A stretch of DNA of 64,000 nt, taken from positions 1 through 64,000 of the forward strand of contig CANCYR010000004.1 of NCBI GenBank assembly GCA_947382355.1. Reading direction: 5' to 3'. The notes beneath the pieces were generated by a model. That model saw nothing but the letters and a program-made list of their open reading frames with translations. It made no database searches and had not been told where the DNA came from. Positions 9,943 through 19,798 of this stretch are shown one piece after another (within the stretch, counting starts at the first letter, position 1; each line of letters starts with the position of its first letter). Made by a program: the position numbers and the translations under genes. The stretch comes from an uncultured Lachnospiraceae bacterium. Its GTDB lineage: Bacteria > Bacillota > Clostridia > Lachnospirales > Lachnospiraceae.

Positions 9943-12636
9943 ATGGCAGCAAAATCAGGAAGAAAACCTGCGCCGAAGAGAAAGAGAACAACAAAGAAAA
10001 ACCAAAAGGACCAAAGTAATATCAAGCTTGCTCAGGAAATGTTGTTTCTGTTTTATCTGGCATTTACTATATTACTATTTTTATGCAACTTTAAAATTAC
10101 CAATGAGCTGGGAGAAAAGACAAGCATTATCGGCGGCTTCGGCAATGTGCTGAGCCATGTGATGTGCGGTATTTTCGGCATTATGGCATACATAGCGCCC
10201 CTTATATTGTTTGCGGGCATTTTATTTGGCATATCCAATAAGGGAAAAACTACTGCAATGTTCAAGCTGGCTGCAGGAACGGTTTTATTTTTTTTGTGTA
10301 CCATAGTAGCAGCCCTTATAAGCGGTCTGGAGAACTGCGGTGAAACAGCGGCGGAATATTACGAATTTTCCAAGACGGGAAAAGGCGGCGGCGTCATAGG
10401 CGGTGTTCTCGGAAATGGAATGCATTCTATTTTGGGAATGGTTGGAACGGTAGTGATGGTGCTGATTCTTTTCATTATGTGCCTTGTGATTTTAACGGAA
10501 AAATCATTTATGAGGGCAGTGAAGAAAAGCAGCCAGAGAGTGTATGAAACTGCCAGAGACGATGCGGACAGACGGTTAGAGCAGGCAAGGCTTAAAAGGG
10601 AACAGCAGCAGCTAGAGCGGAAGGAAAAGAAAGAAAAAGAGCTTCGCATGAATAAAAAGGTATCCGGAGTGGCAATGGATACCACCCTGAAAAAGGAAGC
10701 GGAGCCTTCACAGAATATTCATGAAATCACCATAAAAGAGGAAGAACAGATGGCGTTGGATGCCCTGAACAACATTAAAATCAAGGGCATTGGATTTGAA
10801 AACCAGCAGACTGCGGAAGAAGCGGAATTATCCGTGGAGGAGGCGCATATTTTAGGAAACGGTGCTTTGGAAAAGGCGGATAGAAAAGAGGCGGCGCCAA
10901 AGCTGCTAAAAGAAACAGCAGAGCCGGAAAAGACAGATATAAGACCGGAAGTAAAGCCGGAAGCAGAGCCAAAAGTAAAATCAGAAGTAAAACCAAGAAT
11001 TGCAGATATGCAGGTATTTTCCGAAAAAAGTCAGGCGGGAGAAAGACAGTCCCTGTCAGGAAAACAGTTTACAGACAGCGCTCCTGTCAAAAAACAGGAA
11101 GAACCAGGCGGAGAGCCGTCAAAGGATAGGATGCAATCTCCTATAAAACCAAATAAGAAATATGAATTTCCTCCTTTAAAGCTTTTGAAAAAGGGAGAAA
11201 ACAACGGCGCCGGGGATACTGCAAGGCAATTAAAGGAAACAGCCCTGCACCTGCAGCAGACACTGCAGACATTTGGGGTAAAGGTGACCATTACCGATAT
11301 CAGTCAGGGACCCTCCGTGACCCGCTATGAGCTGCAGCCTGAGCAGGGAGTGAAGGTAAGCAAGATTGTAAACCTTTCCGATGACATCAAGCTGAATCTG
11401 GCGGCAACGGATATTCGTATTGAAGCGCCCATTCCGGGAAAGGCGGCAGTGGGAATTGAAGTGCCCAATAAGGAAAATTCCACAGTTGCTTTCCGGGATT
11501 TACTGGAATCCAAAGAATTTAAAGAATTTCCCTCCCCTATTTCCTTTGCGGTAGGAAAGGACATTGCCGGAAAAACAGTGGTGACGGATATTGCAAAAAT
11601 GCCCCATCTTTTGATTGCAGGCGCAACCGGTTCCGGAAAAAGCGTCTGTATCAATACATTGATTATGAGTATTTTGTATAAGGCGCATCCGGATGAAGTA
11701 AAGCTAATCATGGTGGACCCCAAGGTAGTGGAATTAAGCGTATACAACGGGATTCCCCACCTTATGATACCGGTGGTGACGGACCCCAAAAAGGCTTCCG
11801 CAGCCCTTCACTGGGGAGTTGTGGAAATGGAGGAGCGGTATAAAAAGTTTGCAGACTTTAATGTAAGGGATTTAAAGGGATATAATAAAAAAGTAGAAGA
11901 GATGGAAGACAACGGCGGTCAGGAGCTTCCTGAAAAAATGCCCCAGATTGTCATTATCGTAGATGAGCTTGCAGACCTTATGATGGTATGTCCGGGAGAG
12001 GTGGAGGAGTCTATCTGCCGTCTTGCCCAGCTTGCAAGAGCAGCGGGCATTCATCTGATTATTGCCACCCAAAGGCCGTCGGTAGATGTTATTACCGGTC
12101 TGATTAAGGCAAATATGCCAAGCCGTATTGCATTTTCGGTTTCTTCCGGCGTGGATTCCAGAACCATTCTGGATATGAATGGTGCGGAAAAGCTGTTGGG
12201 CAAAGGGGATATGCTGTTTTACCCTCAGGGTCTTACCAAGCCTTCCCGTGTGCAGGGTGCGTTTGTTTCCGATGAAGAGGTTTCCAATGTGGTGGATTTC
12301 TTAAAGGAGCAGTGCGTGGATACGGGAAATTATGCGGAGGAAGTGGAAGAAAAAATAACCAACATCGGACTTACCGGAAGCGGTATGGCAGCGTCGGGAG
12401 CGGATGGAGGAAATGAACGGGATGCATATTTTGAAGAAGCGGGGAAATTTATAATAGAAAAAGAAAAAGCATCCATCGGCATGCTGCAGAGAGTATTTAA
12501 GATAGGCTTTAACCGTGCCGCAAGAATTATGGACCAGCTATCGGATGTAGGCGTGGTTGGAGAAGAAGAAGGAACCAAGCCCAGAAAGGTCTTAATGAGC
12601 ATGGAGCAGTTTGAACAATTATTGGAGGAGCTATAG
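9943..12636 (+). CDS. ftsK: DNA translocase FtsK/SpoIIIE family
   Basis: An 897-residue hexameric, membrane-anchored ATP-driven DNA pump that clears chromosomes from the division or sporulation septum. It has a basic N-terminus, four membrane helices (about residues 25-190), a long charged and low-complexity linker (about 200-420), an alpha/beta motor domain with Walker A GATGSGKS (about residue 557) and Walker [14 protein letters not shown], the [20 protein letters not shown] segment, and a C-terminal gamma winged-helix DNA-reading domain (about 825-890). In Clostridia the same gene is often called spoIIIE, and sequence alone does not separate the two roles. Its stop codon overlaps the fhs start by one base. 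Confidence 0.93.
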   Translation: MAAKSGRKPAPKRKRTTKKNQKDQSNIKLAQEMLFLFYLAFTILLFLCNFKITNELGEKTSIIGGFGNVLSHVMCGIFGIMAYIAPLILFAGILFGISNKGKTTAMFKLAAGTVLFFLCTIVAALISGLENCGETAAEYYEFSKTGKGGGVIGGVLGNGMHSILGMVGTVVMVLILFIMCLVILTEKSFMRAVKKSSQRVYETARDDADRRLEQARLKREQQQLERKEKKEKELRMNKKVSGVAMDTTLKKEAEPSQNIHEITIKEEEQMALDALNNIKIKGIGFENQQTAEEAELSVEEAHILGNGALEKADRKEAAPKLLKETAEPEKTDIRPEVKPEAEPKVKSEVKPRIADMQVFSEKSQAGERQSLSGKQFTDSAPVKKQEEPGGEPSKDRMQSPIKPNKKYEFPPLKLLKKGENNGAGDTARQLKETALHLQQTLQTFGVKVTITDISQGPSVTRYELQPEQGVKVSKIVNLSDDIKLNLAATDIRIEAPIPGKAAVGIEVPNKENSTVAFRDLLESKEFKEFPSPISFAVGKDIAGKTVVTDIAKMPHLLIAGATGSGKSVCINTLIMSILYKAHPDEVKLIMVDPKVVELSVYNGIPHLMIPVVTDPKKASAALHWGVVEMEERYKKFADFNVRDLKGYNKKVEEMEDNGGQELPEKMPQIVIIVDELADLMMVCPGEVEESICRLAQLARAAGIHLIIATQRPSVDVITGLIKANMPSRIAFSVSSGVDSRTILDMNGAEKLLGKGDMLFYPQGLTKPSRVQGAFVSDEEVSNVVDFLKEQCVDTGNYAEEVEEKITNIGLTGSGMAASGADGGNERDAYFEEAGKFIIEKEKASIGMLQRVFKIGFNRAARIMDQLSDVGVVGEEEGTKPRKVLMSMEQFEQLLEEL

Positions 12637-14312
12637 TGGAAATGAAAACAGATATCCAAATCGCACAGGAAGCAGTGATGGAGCCTATTACAAAGGTGGC
12701 TGCCGGAGTCGGAGTAAATCCGGAGGATTTAGAGCTTTTTGGAAAGTATAAAGCAAAGCTGAATAACGAATATTTGAAAAAAATAGAAGGAAATCCGGAG
12801 GGAAAGCTGATTCTGGTGACGGCTATCAATCCTACTCCCGCAGGGGAAGGAAAGACCACAACCAGCGTGGGACTTGGGCAGGCATTTGGAAAGCTTGGGA
12901 AAAATGCAGTGATTGCCTTAAGAGAGCCATCTCTGGGACCATGCTTTGGCATAAAAGGGGGAGCAGCCGGGGGAGGCTATGCCCAGGTAGTTCCCATGGA
13001 AGATTTGAACCTGCATTTTACCGGGGACTTTCATGCCATTACCTCAGCCAATAATCTGCTGGCGGCACTGTTGGATAATCATATTCAGCAGGGAAATGAA
13101 CTGAACATTGACACAAGACAGATTGTCTGGAAGCGGTGTCTGGATATGAATGACAGGGTGCTTCGCAATATTGTAGTGGGACTTGGAAATAAAACCGACG
13201 GAGTGGTAAGGGAAGACCATTTTGTCATTACCGTTGCTTCTGAAATCATGGCGGTGCTCTGCCTTGCAGAGAATATGGCGGATTTAAAGGAACGATTAGG
13301 GAAAATCATCGTGGCATATAAGGTGACCGGTGAGCCGGTTACCGCAAAGGATTTGAACGCAGTAGGTGCCATGGCTGCATTGTTAAAGGACGCCATGCTG
13401 CCAAACCTGATTCAGACCTTAGAGCATACCCCGGCGCTTGTGCACGGAGGTCCTTTTGCCAATATTGCCCATGGCTGCAACAGCGTAAGGGCCACAAAGG
13501 CTGCTTTGAAAATGGCGGATTATGTCATAACGGAAGCGGGATTCGGAGCTGATCTGGGGGCGGAAAAATTCTTTGACATTAAATGCCGGCTGTCAGGCTT
13601 AAAACCGGATGCAGTGGTACTGGTTGCTACCATCCGGGCATTGAAGTATAACGGCGGTGTTTTAAAGGCAGATTTAAATAAGGAAAATCTTGAGGCATTA
13701 AAGCAGGGAATCGGCAACCTGGAAAAGCATATGGAAAATATACAAAAATACGGCGTTCCTGTTGTGGTTACCTTAAATTCCTTTATTACCGATACGGAGG
13801 CGGAAACGGAATTTGTAAAGCATTTCTGTGAAGAAAGAGGCTGTGAGTTTGCACTTTCTAAAGTTTGGGAAAAAGGAGGCGAGGGCGGCATTCCTTTGGC
13901 GGAGAAAGTATTGGAAACTCTTGAGACAAAAGAAAGCCATTTCAGGCTTTTATATGAGGACAGTTTGTCCTTAAAGGAAAAAATCGAGACGGTGGCAAAG
14001 GAGATTTACGGGGCAGGAGCAGTTAACTATGGGCCTGTGGCTTTAAAGCAGCTGGCAAAAATAGAAGAGCTGGGATTTGGAAATCTTCCTGTATGTATGG
14101 CGAAAAACCAGTATTCCCTGTCAGACGACCCGACACTGTTAGGACGTCCGAGGGATTTTGAAATCAGTATCAGGGAAGTGTATGTTTCTGCAGGAGCAGG
14201 GTTTGTGGTGGTATTAACCGGAACAGTCATGACTATGCCGGGGCTTCCGAAGAAGCCAGCCGCATTTTCCATTGATGCAGGGGAGGACGGCAGGATTACA
14301 GGGCTGTTTTAA
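12636..14312 (+). CDS. fhs: Formate-tetrahydrofolate ligase
   Basis: It ligates formate to tetrahydrofolate using ATP, giving 10-formyl-THF for purine synthesis or the methyl branch of the Wood-Ljungdahl pathway. The 558 residues match the family. The P-loop region [17 protein letters not shown] and the [20 protein letters not shown] motif are family signatures. I choose the GTG at 12636, which overlaps the ftsK stop (TAGTG), because a GGAGG ribosome binding site sits 7 bases before it; an ATG at 12642 is the alternative. The overlap implies co-translation with ftsK. folD follows 125 bases downstream. Confidence 0.95.
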   Translation: MEMKTDIQIAQEAVMEPITKVAAGVGVNPEDLELFGKYKAKLNNEYLKKIEGNPEGKLILVTAINPTPAGEGKTTTSVGLGQAFGKLGKNAVIALREPSLGPCFGIKGGAAGGGYAQVVPMEDLNLHFTGDFHAITSANNLLAALLDNHIQQGNELNIDTRQIVWKRCLDMNDRVLRNIVVGLGNKTDGVVREDHFVITVASEIMAVLCLAENMADLKERLGKIIVAYKVTGEPVTAKDLNAVGAMAALLKDAMLPNLIQTLEHTPALVHGGPFANIAHGCNSVRATKAALKMADYVITEAGFGADLGAEKFFDIKCRLSGLKPDAVVLVATIRALKYNGGVLKADLNKENLEALKQGIGNLEKHMENIQKYGVPVVVTLNSFITDTEAETEFVKHFCEERGCEFALSKVWEKGGEGGIPLAEKVLETLETKESHFRLLYEDSLSLKEKIETVAKEIYGAGAVNYGPVALKQLAKIEELGFGNLPVCMAKNQYSLSDDPTLLGRPRDFEISIREVYVSAGAGFVVVLTGTVMTMPGLPKKPAAFSIDAGEDGRITGLF

Positions 14313-14326
14313 AATGGAATATCTGT

Positions 14327-14398
14327 GCAGGCACGTCTGTCCGGCGAATGCCTGCTGAAGCTTAGGCGAAGCATTGCAGAATGTCTTGCAATTAGCTA
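14327..14398 (+). other. Cluster of small hairpins between fhs and folD
   Basis: GCAGGCA (14327-14333) pairs with TGCCTGC (14349-14355), followed by a GCTT/AAGC stem and a TTGCA/TGCAA stem. There is no T-tract, so this is not a standard terminator. It may stabilise or process the fhs-folD message. The function is a guess. Confidence 0.3.
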
Positions 14399-14437
14399 TA
14401 AGCTTATCTATAAAAAAAGGAAAAAAGGAGAATGGAT

Positions 14438-15274
14438 ATGGCGCAGGTAATTGACGGAAAGGCGATTTCCGCACAAATCAAAGAGGAATTAAAGGAAAAG
14501 GTTGCAAAGCTTAAGGCGGAGGGAAAGGAAATTTCCCTTGCAGTGATTCAGGTGGGAAATGACCCGGCTTCCAGCGTATATGTGAATAATAAAAAGAAAG
14601 CCTGTGAATTTATCGGCATTCGTTCTCTGGCATATGAACTGGAAGAGAGCATTTCAGAAAAAGAGCTTGTGGAGCTGATTGAACAGTTAAATGAAAAAGA
14701 GGATGTTCATGGAATTCTGGTGCAGCTTCCTCTGCCGGCGCATATCGATGAGGATAAAATTATTAAGACCATTTCTCCTTTAAAGGATGTGGACGGCTTC
14801 CATCCTCAAAGCGTAGGCGCCCTCTGCATCGGACAGAAAGGCTTTGTTTCCTGTACTCCGGCAGGAATCATACAGCTTTTGAAGCGTTCCGGCATTGAAA
14901 TTGCCGGAAAGGAATGCGTGGTAATCGGCAGAAGCAATATTGTAGGAAAGCCAATGGGCATTTTAATGTTAAGGGAAAATGCCACCGTCACCATTGCCCA
15001 TTCCAAAACAAAGAATTTAAAGGAAGTGTGCAAAAGGGCGGATATATTAATTGCAGCAGTGGGAAAGCCAAAAATGATTACAGGCGAGTATGTAAAAGAA
15101 GGTGCAGTGGTAATCGATGTGGGAATTCATCGGAATGAAAATAATAAGCTGTGCGGGGATGTGGATTATGAGGATGTATACCCACATTGTAGCGCCATCA
15201 CTCCTGTGCCGGGAGGAGTTGGTCCCATGACTATTGCCATGCTGATGAACAACTGTGTGGAAAGTGTGCAGTAA
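14438..15274 (+). CDS. folD: Bifunctional methylene-THF dehydrogenase / methenyl-THF cyclohydrolase
   Basis: It interconverts 5,10-methylene-THF, methenyl-THF and 10-formyl-THF. The family length (about 278 residues) and motifs are present: the substrate and catalytic region with the YVNNKKKACEFIGI lysine, the VQLPLPAHI segment, the NADP site VIGRSNIVGKPM, and the C-terminal ITPVPGGVGPMTIAMLM signature. An ATG at 14432 is only 1 base after AAGGAG, so I place the start at the ATG at 14438 (MAQVIDGKAIS), giving a 7-base spacing. With fhs just upstream, the two genes cover formate to methylene-THF. Confidence 0.95.
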   Translation: MAQVIDGKAISAQIKEELKEKVAKLKAEGKEISLAVIQVGNDPASSVYVNNKKKACEFIGIRSLAYELEESISEKELVELIEQLNEKEDVHGILVQLPLPAHIDEDKIIKTISPLKDVDGFHPQSVGALCIGQKGFVSCTPAGIIQLLKRSGIEIAGKECVVIGRSNIVGKPMGILMLRENATVTIAHSKTKNLKEVCKRADILIAAVGKPKMITGEYVKEGAVVIDVGIHRNENNKLCGDVDYEDVYPHCSAITPVPGGVGPMTIAMLMNNCVESVQ

Positions 15275-15331
15275 GGAAACGGAAGTTCCTGATTATTTAT
15301 ATCGGGGAGAGTAGAATATAGAGGTGTTTTT

Positions 15332-16810
15332 ATGGAGTGTCCATTTTGCGGCGGACAAATGAAAGAAGGACAGGTCTTTTGTGAACACTGTGGAAAAGAA
15401 ATGCAGTTTGTACCGGTTTTTGAGCCGGAAATCGAGGAAAGTATAAGGGAAAGCTTAAGCGGTTTGATAGACCGTGTGGATGAGGATACCGAGACAGAGG
15501 GTTCACTGGAAAAAGAGTTTGAGGAAAGGGAAGAAAAACAAAATAAGAAATCAGGAAAAAAGGGACTTTTTGACAGAATTTCCAAAAGCGAACATGCAAA
15601 GGCCATATACGCGGGGATGGGAATAGCCGGAGTTCTTCTTTTCCTGTGCCTGATTTTTGGAATTTTTTATACAGTTAATTATAATTCCTATGATTATCAG
15701 ATGAAAAAGGCAGGCAGCGCTTATGCGCTGGATTCTAAAGAAGGTTATGAGGAAGTAATAAAATATGCGAAAAGAGCCATTGAAATTGCTCCGAATTCCT
15801 CAGATGCAAAAATGCTGTTGTCCAGCGCTTACCTGAAGCTGGAAAGACAGGAAGAAGCGGTGGACATGCTGGAAGAAATTGTGGAAACGGATAATTCTTA
15901 CATAGAAGCTTATAAAAAACTGATAGGTATTTACGAAGAACAAAAAAAATATGAGGCCATTAACCGCATCTTAAAAGCATGTACGGACCTTTCCGTGGTG
16001 GAGCAATTTCAGGAATATGTGGTACAGACTCCGGAATTCAGTGAAGAGGAAGGGGAATATGACAGGGTCATTTCCTTAAAGCTTCTGGCAGGAAGCAACT
16101 GCACCATTTATTATACGCTGGATGGCTCTGTTCCCACGGAGGAAAGTGAAATGTATTCGGTTCCCATCCGACTTGAAAAAGGGGAGCATGTGGTTTCAGC
16201 CCTTTGTGTTAATCAATACAACTTAACCAGCGATGTAGTACAGAAAAAATTTACCATAGATATTTCAGTTCCGGATGAACCGGAAATCAGTGTAGATTCC
16301 GGAGAATATTCCAGTCCCCGGATGATTTTCAGTGATTTGATCGAGGGATATGAAATGTTTTATACAACAGACGGTTCCACGCCCACAAGGGACAGCATTC
16401 CTTATCTGGCGCCTATTCCGATGCCCTTAGGACGCAGTGTGTTCCAGTTTATTATGTTTGATGAAAACGGAGTTGCCAGTGAAATCGCAAAGCGGGAGTA
16501 CCACCTGGTTTTAGATGCTGCTGTTACAGTGGATGAAGCGTATATTATACTGAAACAGGCATTAATCGGAAAAGGTGATATTCTCGATATACAGGGACAT
16601 ATGCCCAATATGGAAGGAACAAAGGAGTTTGTATGCGATTCGGCATTTATGGAAAATGACCAGATATTTTATCTGATAACCGAGTATTATGTGGAGCCGG
16701 GCGGCAGCCGCTCCAAGTCAGGAAATGCCTTTGCGGTGAATGTGCATACAAGAGAGTTGTACAGAGCTTCGGCTAATTATGCGGGGTATTATAGGGTGGA
16801 GGCATTTTAA
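15332..16810 (+). CDS. Zinc-ribbon, TPR and chitobiase-C-like membrane protein
   Basis: A 492-residue protein with an unusual domain order. It starts with a four-cysteine zinc ribbon (CPFCGG...CEHCGKE, residues 3-23), then an acidic linker, one membrane helix (about residues 92-115), tetratricopeptide-like helices (about 130-225), and two beta-sandwich modules resembling the chitobiase/beta-hexosaminidase C-terminal domain (YYTLDGSVPT and FYTTDGSTPT segments). The C-terminus is unassigned. The zinc ribbon would be cytosolic and the rest extracellular. Zinc-ribbon membrane proteins of this kind are common and mostly uncharacterised in Clostridia. The role is unknown. Confidence 0.75.
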   Translation: MECPFCGGQMKEGQVFCEHCGKEMQFVPVFEPEIEESIRESLSGLIDRVDEDTETEGSLEKEFEEREEKQNKKSGKKGLFDRISKSEHAKAIYAGMGIAGVLLFLCLIFGIFYTVNYNSYDYQMKKAGSAYALDSKEGYEEVIKYAKRAIEIAPNSSDAKMLLSSAYLKLERQEEAVDMLEEIVETDNSYIEAYKKLIGIYEEQKKYEAINRILKACTDLSVVEQFQEYVVQTPEFSEEEGEYDRVISLKLLAGSNCTIYYTLDGSVPTEESEMYSVPIRLEKGEHVVSALCVNQYNLTSDVVQKKFTIDISVPDEPEISVDSGEYSSPRMIFSDLIEGYEMFYTTDGSTPTRDSIPYLAPIPMPLGRSVFQFIMFDENGVASEIAKREYHLVLDAAVTVDEAYIILKQALIGKGDILDIQGHMPNMEGTKEFVCDSAFMENDQIFYLITEYYVEPGGSRSKSGNAFAVNVHTRELYRASANYAGYYRVEAF

Positions 16811-16814
16811 ATAC

Positions 16815-16843
16815 TTGCCTTTTTTCCCGTTTTCCTTTATAGT
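16815..16843 (+). promoter_or_regulatory. Probable sigma-A promoter for nfnA-nfnB
   Basis: A -35 TTGCCT (16815-16820) and a -10 TATAGT (16838-16843) have a 17-base spacer, 63 bases before the nfnA start. Confidence 0.6.
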
Positions 16844-16906
16844 AAATTACAGTGTGAGAAAAAATATCATTTAGATACGAACTATATTATCTTTAGGAGG
16901 AGTACC

Positions 16907-17788
16907 ATGTATCAGATTTTAAAAGCAGAAGAACTTACCACAAATATTTATTTATTTGAGGTAGAAGCAAAAAGAGTGGCAAAGTCCTGTGAACCGGGAC
17001 AGTTTGTCATTGTCAGACTGGGAGAAGAGGATGAGCGGATTCCCCTTACCATCAGTGATTATGACAGGGAAAAGGGAACCATTACAATAGTCGTACAGAC
17101 AGTGGGAGCAGGAACCTGGAAAATGAGAAGCTTAAAGGCAGGAGACAGCTTCCATGATTTCGTGGGACCTCTTGGAAGACCTTCTGAATTTGTGTCAGAG
17201 GATATAGAAGCTTTAAAGCAAAAGAAGATTATATTTGTTGCAGGGGGACTTGGCACTGCACCTGTTTATCCTCAGGTGAAATGGCTGCATGAGCATGGAA
17301 TAGAGGCGGATGTAATCATCGGAGCCAAAACAAAAGACCTGCTTATCTATGAAGAGGAAATGGGCAAAGTGGCCGGCAATCTTTACATAACAACGGATGA
17401 CGGCTCCTATGGCAGAAGCGGCATGGTAACACAGACATTAAAGGACCTGGTGGAAAAGGAAGGCAAATCTTATGACACCTGTGTGGCAATCGGTCCTATG
17501 ATTATGATGAAATTTGTCTGCCTTACTACAAAAGAATTGAATATTCCAACCATCGTTTCCATGAATCCCATTATGGTGGACGGAACGGGCATGTGCGGCG
17601 CCTGCCGTCTGACTGTAGGCGGCGAAGTGAAATTTGCCTGTGTGGACGGACCGGAATTTGACGGACATTTAGTAGACTTCGATCAGGCAATGACCCGCCA
17701 GCAGATGTATAAGACAAAGGAAGGCAGGGATTTGTTAAAGGAGCAGGAAGGGGATACCCACCACGGCGGATGCGGTCACTGCAGCTAA
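16907..17788 (+). CDS. nfnA: NfnA-type ferredoxin-NADP reductase, FAD/2Fe-2S subunit
   Basis: The small subunit (293 residues) of the NADH-dependent reduced ferredoxin:NADP+ oxidoreductase, also annotated as sulfide dehydrogenase or dihydroorotate dehydrogenase electron-transfer subunit. It has an FAD-binding barrel (about residues 1-95; RIPLTISDYD), a NAD-binding part (about 100-215; IFVAGGLGTAPVYPQ), and a C-terminal 2Fe-2S site (DGTGMCGACRLTVGGEVKFAC). A Cys/His-rich tail (HHGGCGHCS) is extra. A strong AGGAGG ribosome binding site precedes the ATG. The partner nfnB is the next gene, so the electron-bifurcating complex is a better reading than glutamate synthase or dihydroorotate dehydrogenase. 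Confidence 0.88.
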   Translation: MYQILKAEELTTNIYLFEVEAKRVAKSCEPGQFVIVRLGEEDERIPLTISDYDREKGTITIVVQTVGAGTWKMRSLKAGDSFHDFVGPLGRPSEFVSEDIEALKQKKIIFVAGGLGTAPVYPQVKWLHEHGIEADVIIGAKTKDLLIYEEEMGKVAGNLYITTDDGSYGRSGMVTQTLKDLVEKEGKSYDTCVAIGPMIMMKFVCLTTKELNIPTIVSMNPIMVDGTGMCGACRLTVGGEVKFACVDGPEFDGHLVDFDQAMTRQQMYKTKEGRDLLKEQEGDTHHGGCGHCS

Positions 17789-17809
17789 ACAGTCAAGAAC
17801 CTGGCAGAA

Positions 17810-17863
17810 GCTTCGGGCAACAAATCCGAAGCGCCGCAGGACGGGGGATTTGCCCCTTGCGGC
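17810..17863 (+). other. Two adjacent hairpins between nfnA and nfnB
   Basis: GCTTCGG (17810-17816) pairs perfectly with CCGAAGC (17826-17832). Directly adjoining, GCCGCA (17833-17838) pairs with TGCGGC (17858-17863), with an inner GGGG/CCCC stem. There is no T-tract, so it is more likely an intercistronic stability or processing element than a terminator. It sits in the 137-base gap of an otherwise tight two-gene unit. Confidence 0.5.
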
Positions 17864-17925
17864 AGAGGCTAAATGCCTGCAGGAATCAAAGATAAATACA
17901 GCTATGAAAAGGAAAGGATGAAAAA

Positions 17926-19311
17926 ATGGACGTATTAAAGAAAGTGCCTGTCAGGGAACAGGAACCGGCAGAAAGAGCAAAGAACTTTGAAGAGGTATGT
18001 TTAGGATATAATAAAGAAGAAGCAATGTGTGAGGCAGAAAGATGCATTAACTGCAAAAATGCCCAATGTGTCAAGGGATGTCCGGTATCCATCGATATTC
18101 CCAAGTTTATCAGTGAAGTAAAGGAAGGAAATATAGAGCAGGCTTATCAGACTATCAGCCAGTCTTCCGCCCTTCCGGCTGTATGCGGACGCGTGTGTCC
18201 ACAGGAAAGCCAGTGTGAAGGAAAATGTATCAGGGGCATAAAGGGCGACCCCATTTCCATCGGAAAGCTGGAGCGTTTTGTAGCTGACTGGGCAAGGGAA
18301 AACGGAATCAAGCCTGCAGGGGCAAAGGAAAAGCTTGGAAAAAAAGTAGCAGTCATCGGTTCGGGTCCGGCAGGACTTACCTGTGCAGGAGATCTGGCAA
18401 AGCTTGGCTATGATGTAACTATTTTTGAAGCCCTTCATGAAACCGGCGGCGTTTTGGTATATGGCATTCCGGAATTCCGTCTGCCAAAGGAGCGTGTTGT
18501 AAAAGCAGAAATCGAAAATGTAAAAGCTTTAGGTGTTCATATTGAAACAAATGTAGTAATCGGTAAATCCACCACCATTGATGAGCTTATGGATGAAGAA
18601 GGCTTTGATGCAGTATTTATCGGTTCCGGTGCAGGACTTCCCAAATTCATGGGAATTCCGGGAGAGCAGTCAAACGGTGTATTTTCCGCCAATGAATATT
18701 TAACAAGAAGCAATCTGATGAAATCTTTTGATGAAAGCTCCAACACCCCCATTATGCATGGAAAGAAGGTTGCAGTGGTAGGCGGCGGAAACGTGGCAAT
18801 GGATGCGGCAAGAACTGCGCTGCGCTTAGGCTCTGAGGTACATATCGTGTACAGAAGAAGTGAAGAAGAGCTTCCTGCCAGAGTGGAAGAAGTCCATCAT
18901 GCAAAGGAAGAGGGCATTATCTTTGACCTGCTGACAAATCCGGTGGAAATTCTTGCAGACGACAAGGGCTGGGTAAAGGGAATGAAATGCGTGAAGATGG
19001 AGCTTGGCGAGCCGGATGAATCCGGAAGAAGAAGGCCGGTTGTAAAGGAAGGCTCAGAATTCGTGCTGGATGTGGATATGGTCATCATGTCCCTTGGAAC
19101 TTCTCCAAATCCGCTGATTTCCTCTACCACGGAAGGACTTGAAGTGAATAAGTGGAAATGTATCGTAGCCGATGAAAATAACGGAAAGACAACAAAAGAG
19201 GGCGTATATGCCGGCGGCGATGCGGTAACGGGAGCGGCAACCGTCATTCTTGCAATGGGTGCAGGAAAGGCTGCAGCACAGGGTATTCACGAATATCTGT
19301 CCAATCATTAA
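17926..19311 (+). CDS. nfnB: NfnB-type NADPH:ferredoxin oxidoreductase / GltD-like subunit
   Basis: The large subunit (461 residues) of the Nfn transhydrogenase, a homologue of the glutamate synthase small subunit and often annotated gltA. Two N-terminal cysteine groups (CINCKNAQCVKGCP; CGRVCPQESQCEGKC) would bind 4Fe-4S clusters. They are followed by an FAD-binding VAVIGSGPAGLTCAGDLA motif and an NADPH-binding VAVVGGGNVAMDAART motif. The C-terminal FAD-closing segment (EGVYAGGDAVTGAATVILAMG) is intact. No glutamate synthase large subunit is nearby, which supports the Nfn assignment. The complex couples NADH and reduced ferredoxin to NADP+ reduction. Confidence 0.88.
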   Translation: MDVLKKVPVREQEPAERAKNFEEVCLGYNKEEAMCEAERCINCKNAQCVKGCPVSIDIPKFISEVKEGNIEQAYQTISQSSALPAVCGRVCPQESQCEGKCIRGIKGDPISIGKLERFVADWARENGIKPAGAKEKLGKKVAVIGSGPAGLTCAGDLAKLGYDVTIFEALHETGGVLVYGIPEFRLPKERVVKAEIENVKALGVHIETNVVIGKSTTIDELMDEEGFDAVFIGSGAGLPKFMGIPGEQSNGVFSANEYLTRSNLMKSFDESSNTPIMHGKKVAVVGGGNVAMDAARTALRLGSEVHIVYRRSEEELPARVEEVHHAKEEGIIFDLLTNPVEILADDKGWVKGMKCVKMELGEPDESGRRRPVVKEGSEFVLDVDMVIMSLGTSPNPLISSTTEGLEVNKWKCIVADENNGKTTKEGVYAGGDAVTGAATVILAMGAGKAAAQGIHEYLSNH

Positions 19312-19333
19312 ACGGGAAAGGAAGAGGCTTTTT

Positions 19334-19633
19334 ATGGTACATCATATTGTGTGCTGGAATTTTAAGGAAGAGCTTTCAAAAGAAGAAAGAATTGTTGCAG
19401 GAAATACTATAAAGGAAAAACTGGAATCCATACAAAACTGCGTGGAAGGAGTGATTTCCATTCAGGTGAAAGTCAATGAACTGTCCTCAAGCAATAAGGA
19501 TGTGGCTTTGATTTCAAGCTTTGAGACGTTAGAGGCATTAAATGCCTATCAGGTGTCGCCGGAGCATGTGGAAGCAGGAACCTATATTAGAAGCGTAGTA
19601 TGTGACAGAGCCTGCTTTGATTATCAGGATTAA
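19334..19633 (+). CDS. Dabb (stress-responsive alpha/beta barrel) domain protein
   Basis: A 99-residue protein starting at MVHHIVCWNFKEE, with the layout of the dimeric alpha/beta barrel (Dabb) family: an N-terminal strand with paired histidines, a central ISIQVKVNE strand, and a C-terminal YQVSPEHVEAGTYIRSVV strand-helix. The ATG at 19334 follows a GGAAAGGAAGAGG ribosome binding site. An upstream reading extension lies inside nfnB and is not believable. Dabb proteins have diverse or unknown functions. It starts 23 bases after nfnB and is followed by a terminator, so it may be the last gene of that operon. Confidence 0.82.
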   Translation: MVHHIVCWNFKEELSKEERIVAGNTIKEKLESIQNCVEGVISIQVKVNELSSSNKDVALISSFETLEALNAYQVSPEHVEAGTYIRSVVCDRACFDYQD

Positions 19634-19636
19634 ATG

Positions 19637-19675
19637 AAAAAAGGATTGCTTCTGGAACAGGAGGCAGTCCTTTTT
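19637..19675 (+). terminator. Rho-independent terminator after the Dabb gene
   Basis: An A-rich 5' arm with AAAAAGGATTGC pairs, with G-U wobbles, with GGCAGTCCTTTTT, ending in a T-tract at 19671-19675. It begins 4 bases after the stop codon. Confidence 0.75.
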
Positions 19676-19798
19676 GTGTAGGAGAGACAATTGCGAAATA
19701 CCCTGCTTGTGATTTGTCTGTCCTGTAAGGCAAAATTATGTCCGCAGGGTGTTTGGCAATTGCCTGCTTCAGGCAGGAAAGAAAAGGAGGAGAAGCGT

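Noticed and set aside
17926-19311. Glutamate synthase small subunit (gltD).
   Set aside because: The large glutamate synthase subunit is missing, and the gene directly follows an NfnA-type FAD/2Fe-2S subunit, so NfnB is the better call.
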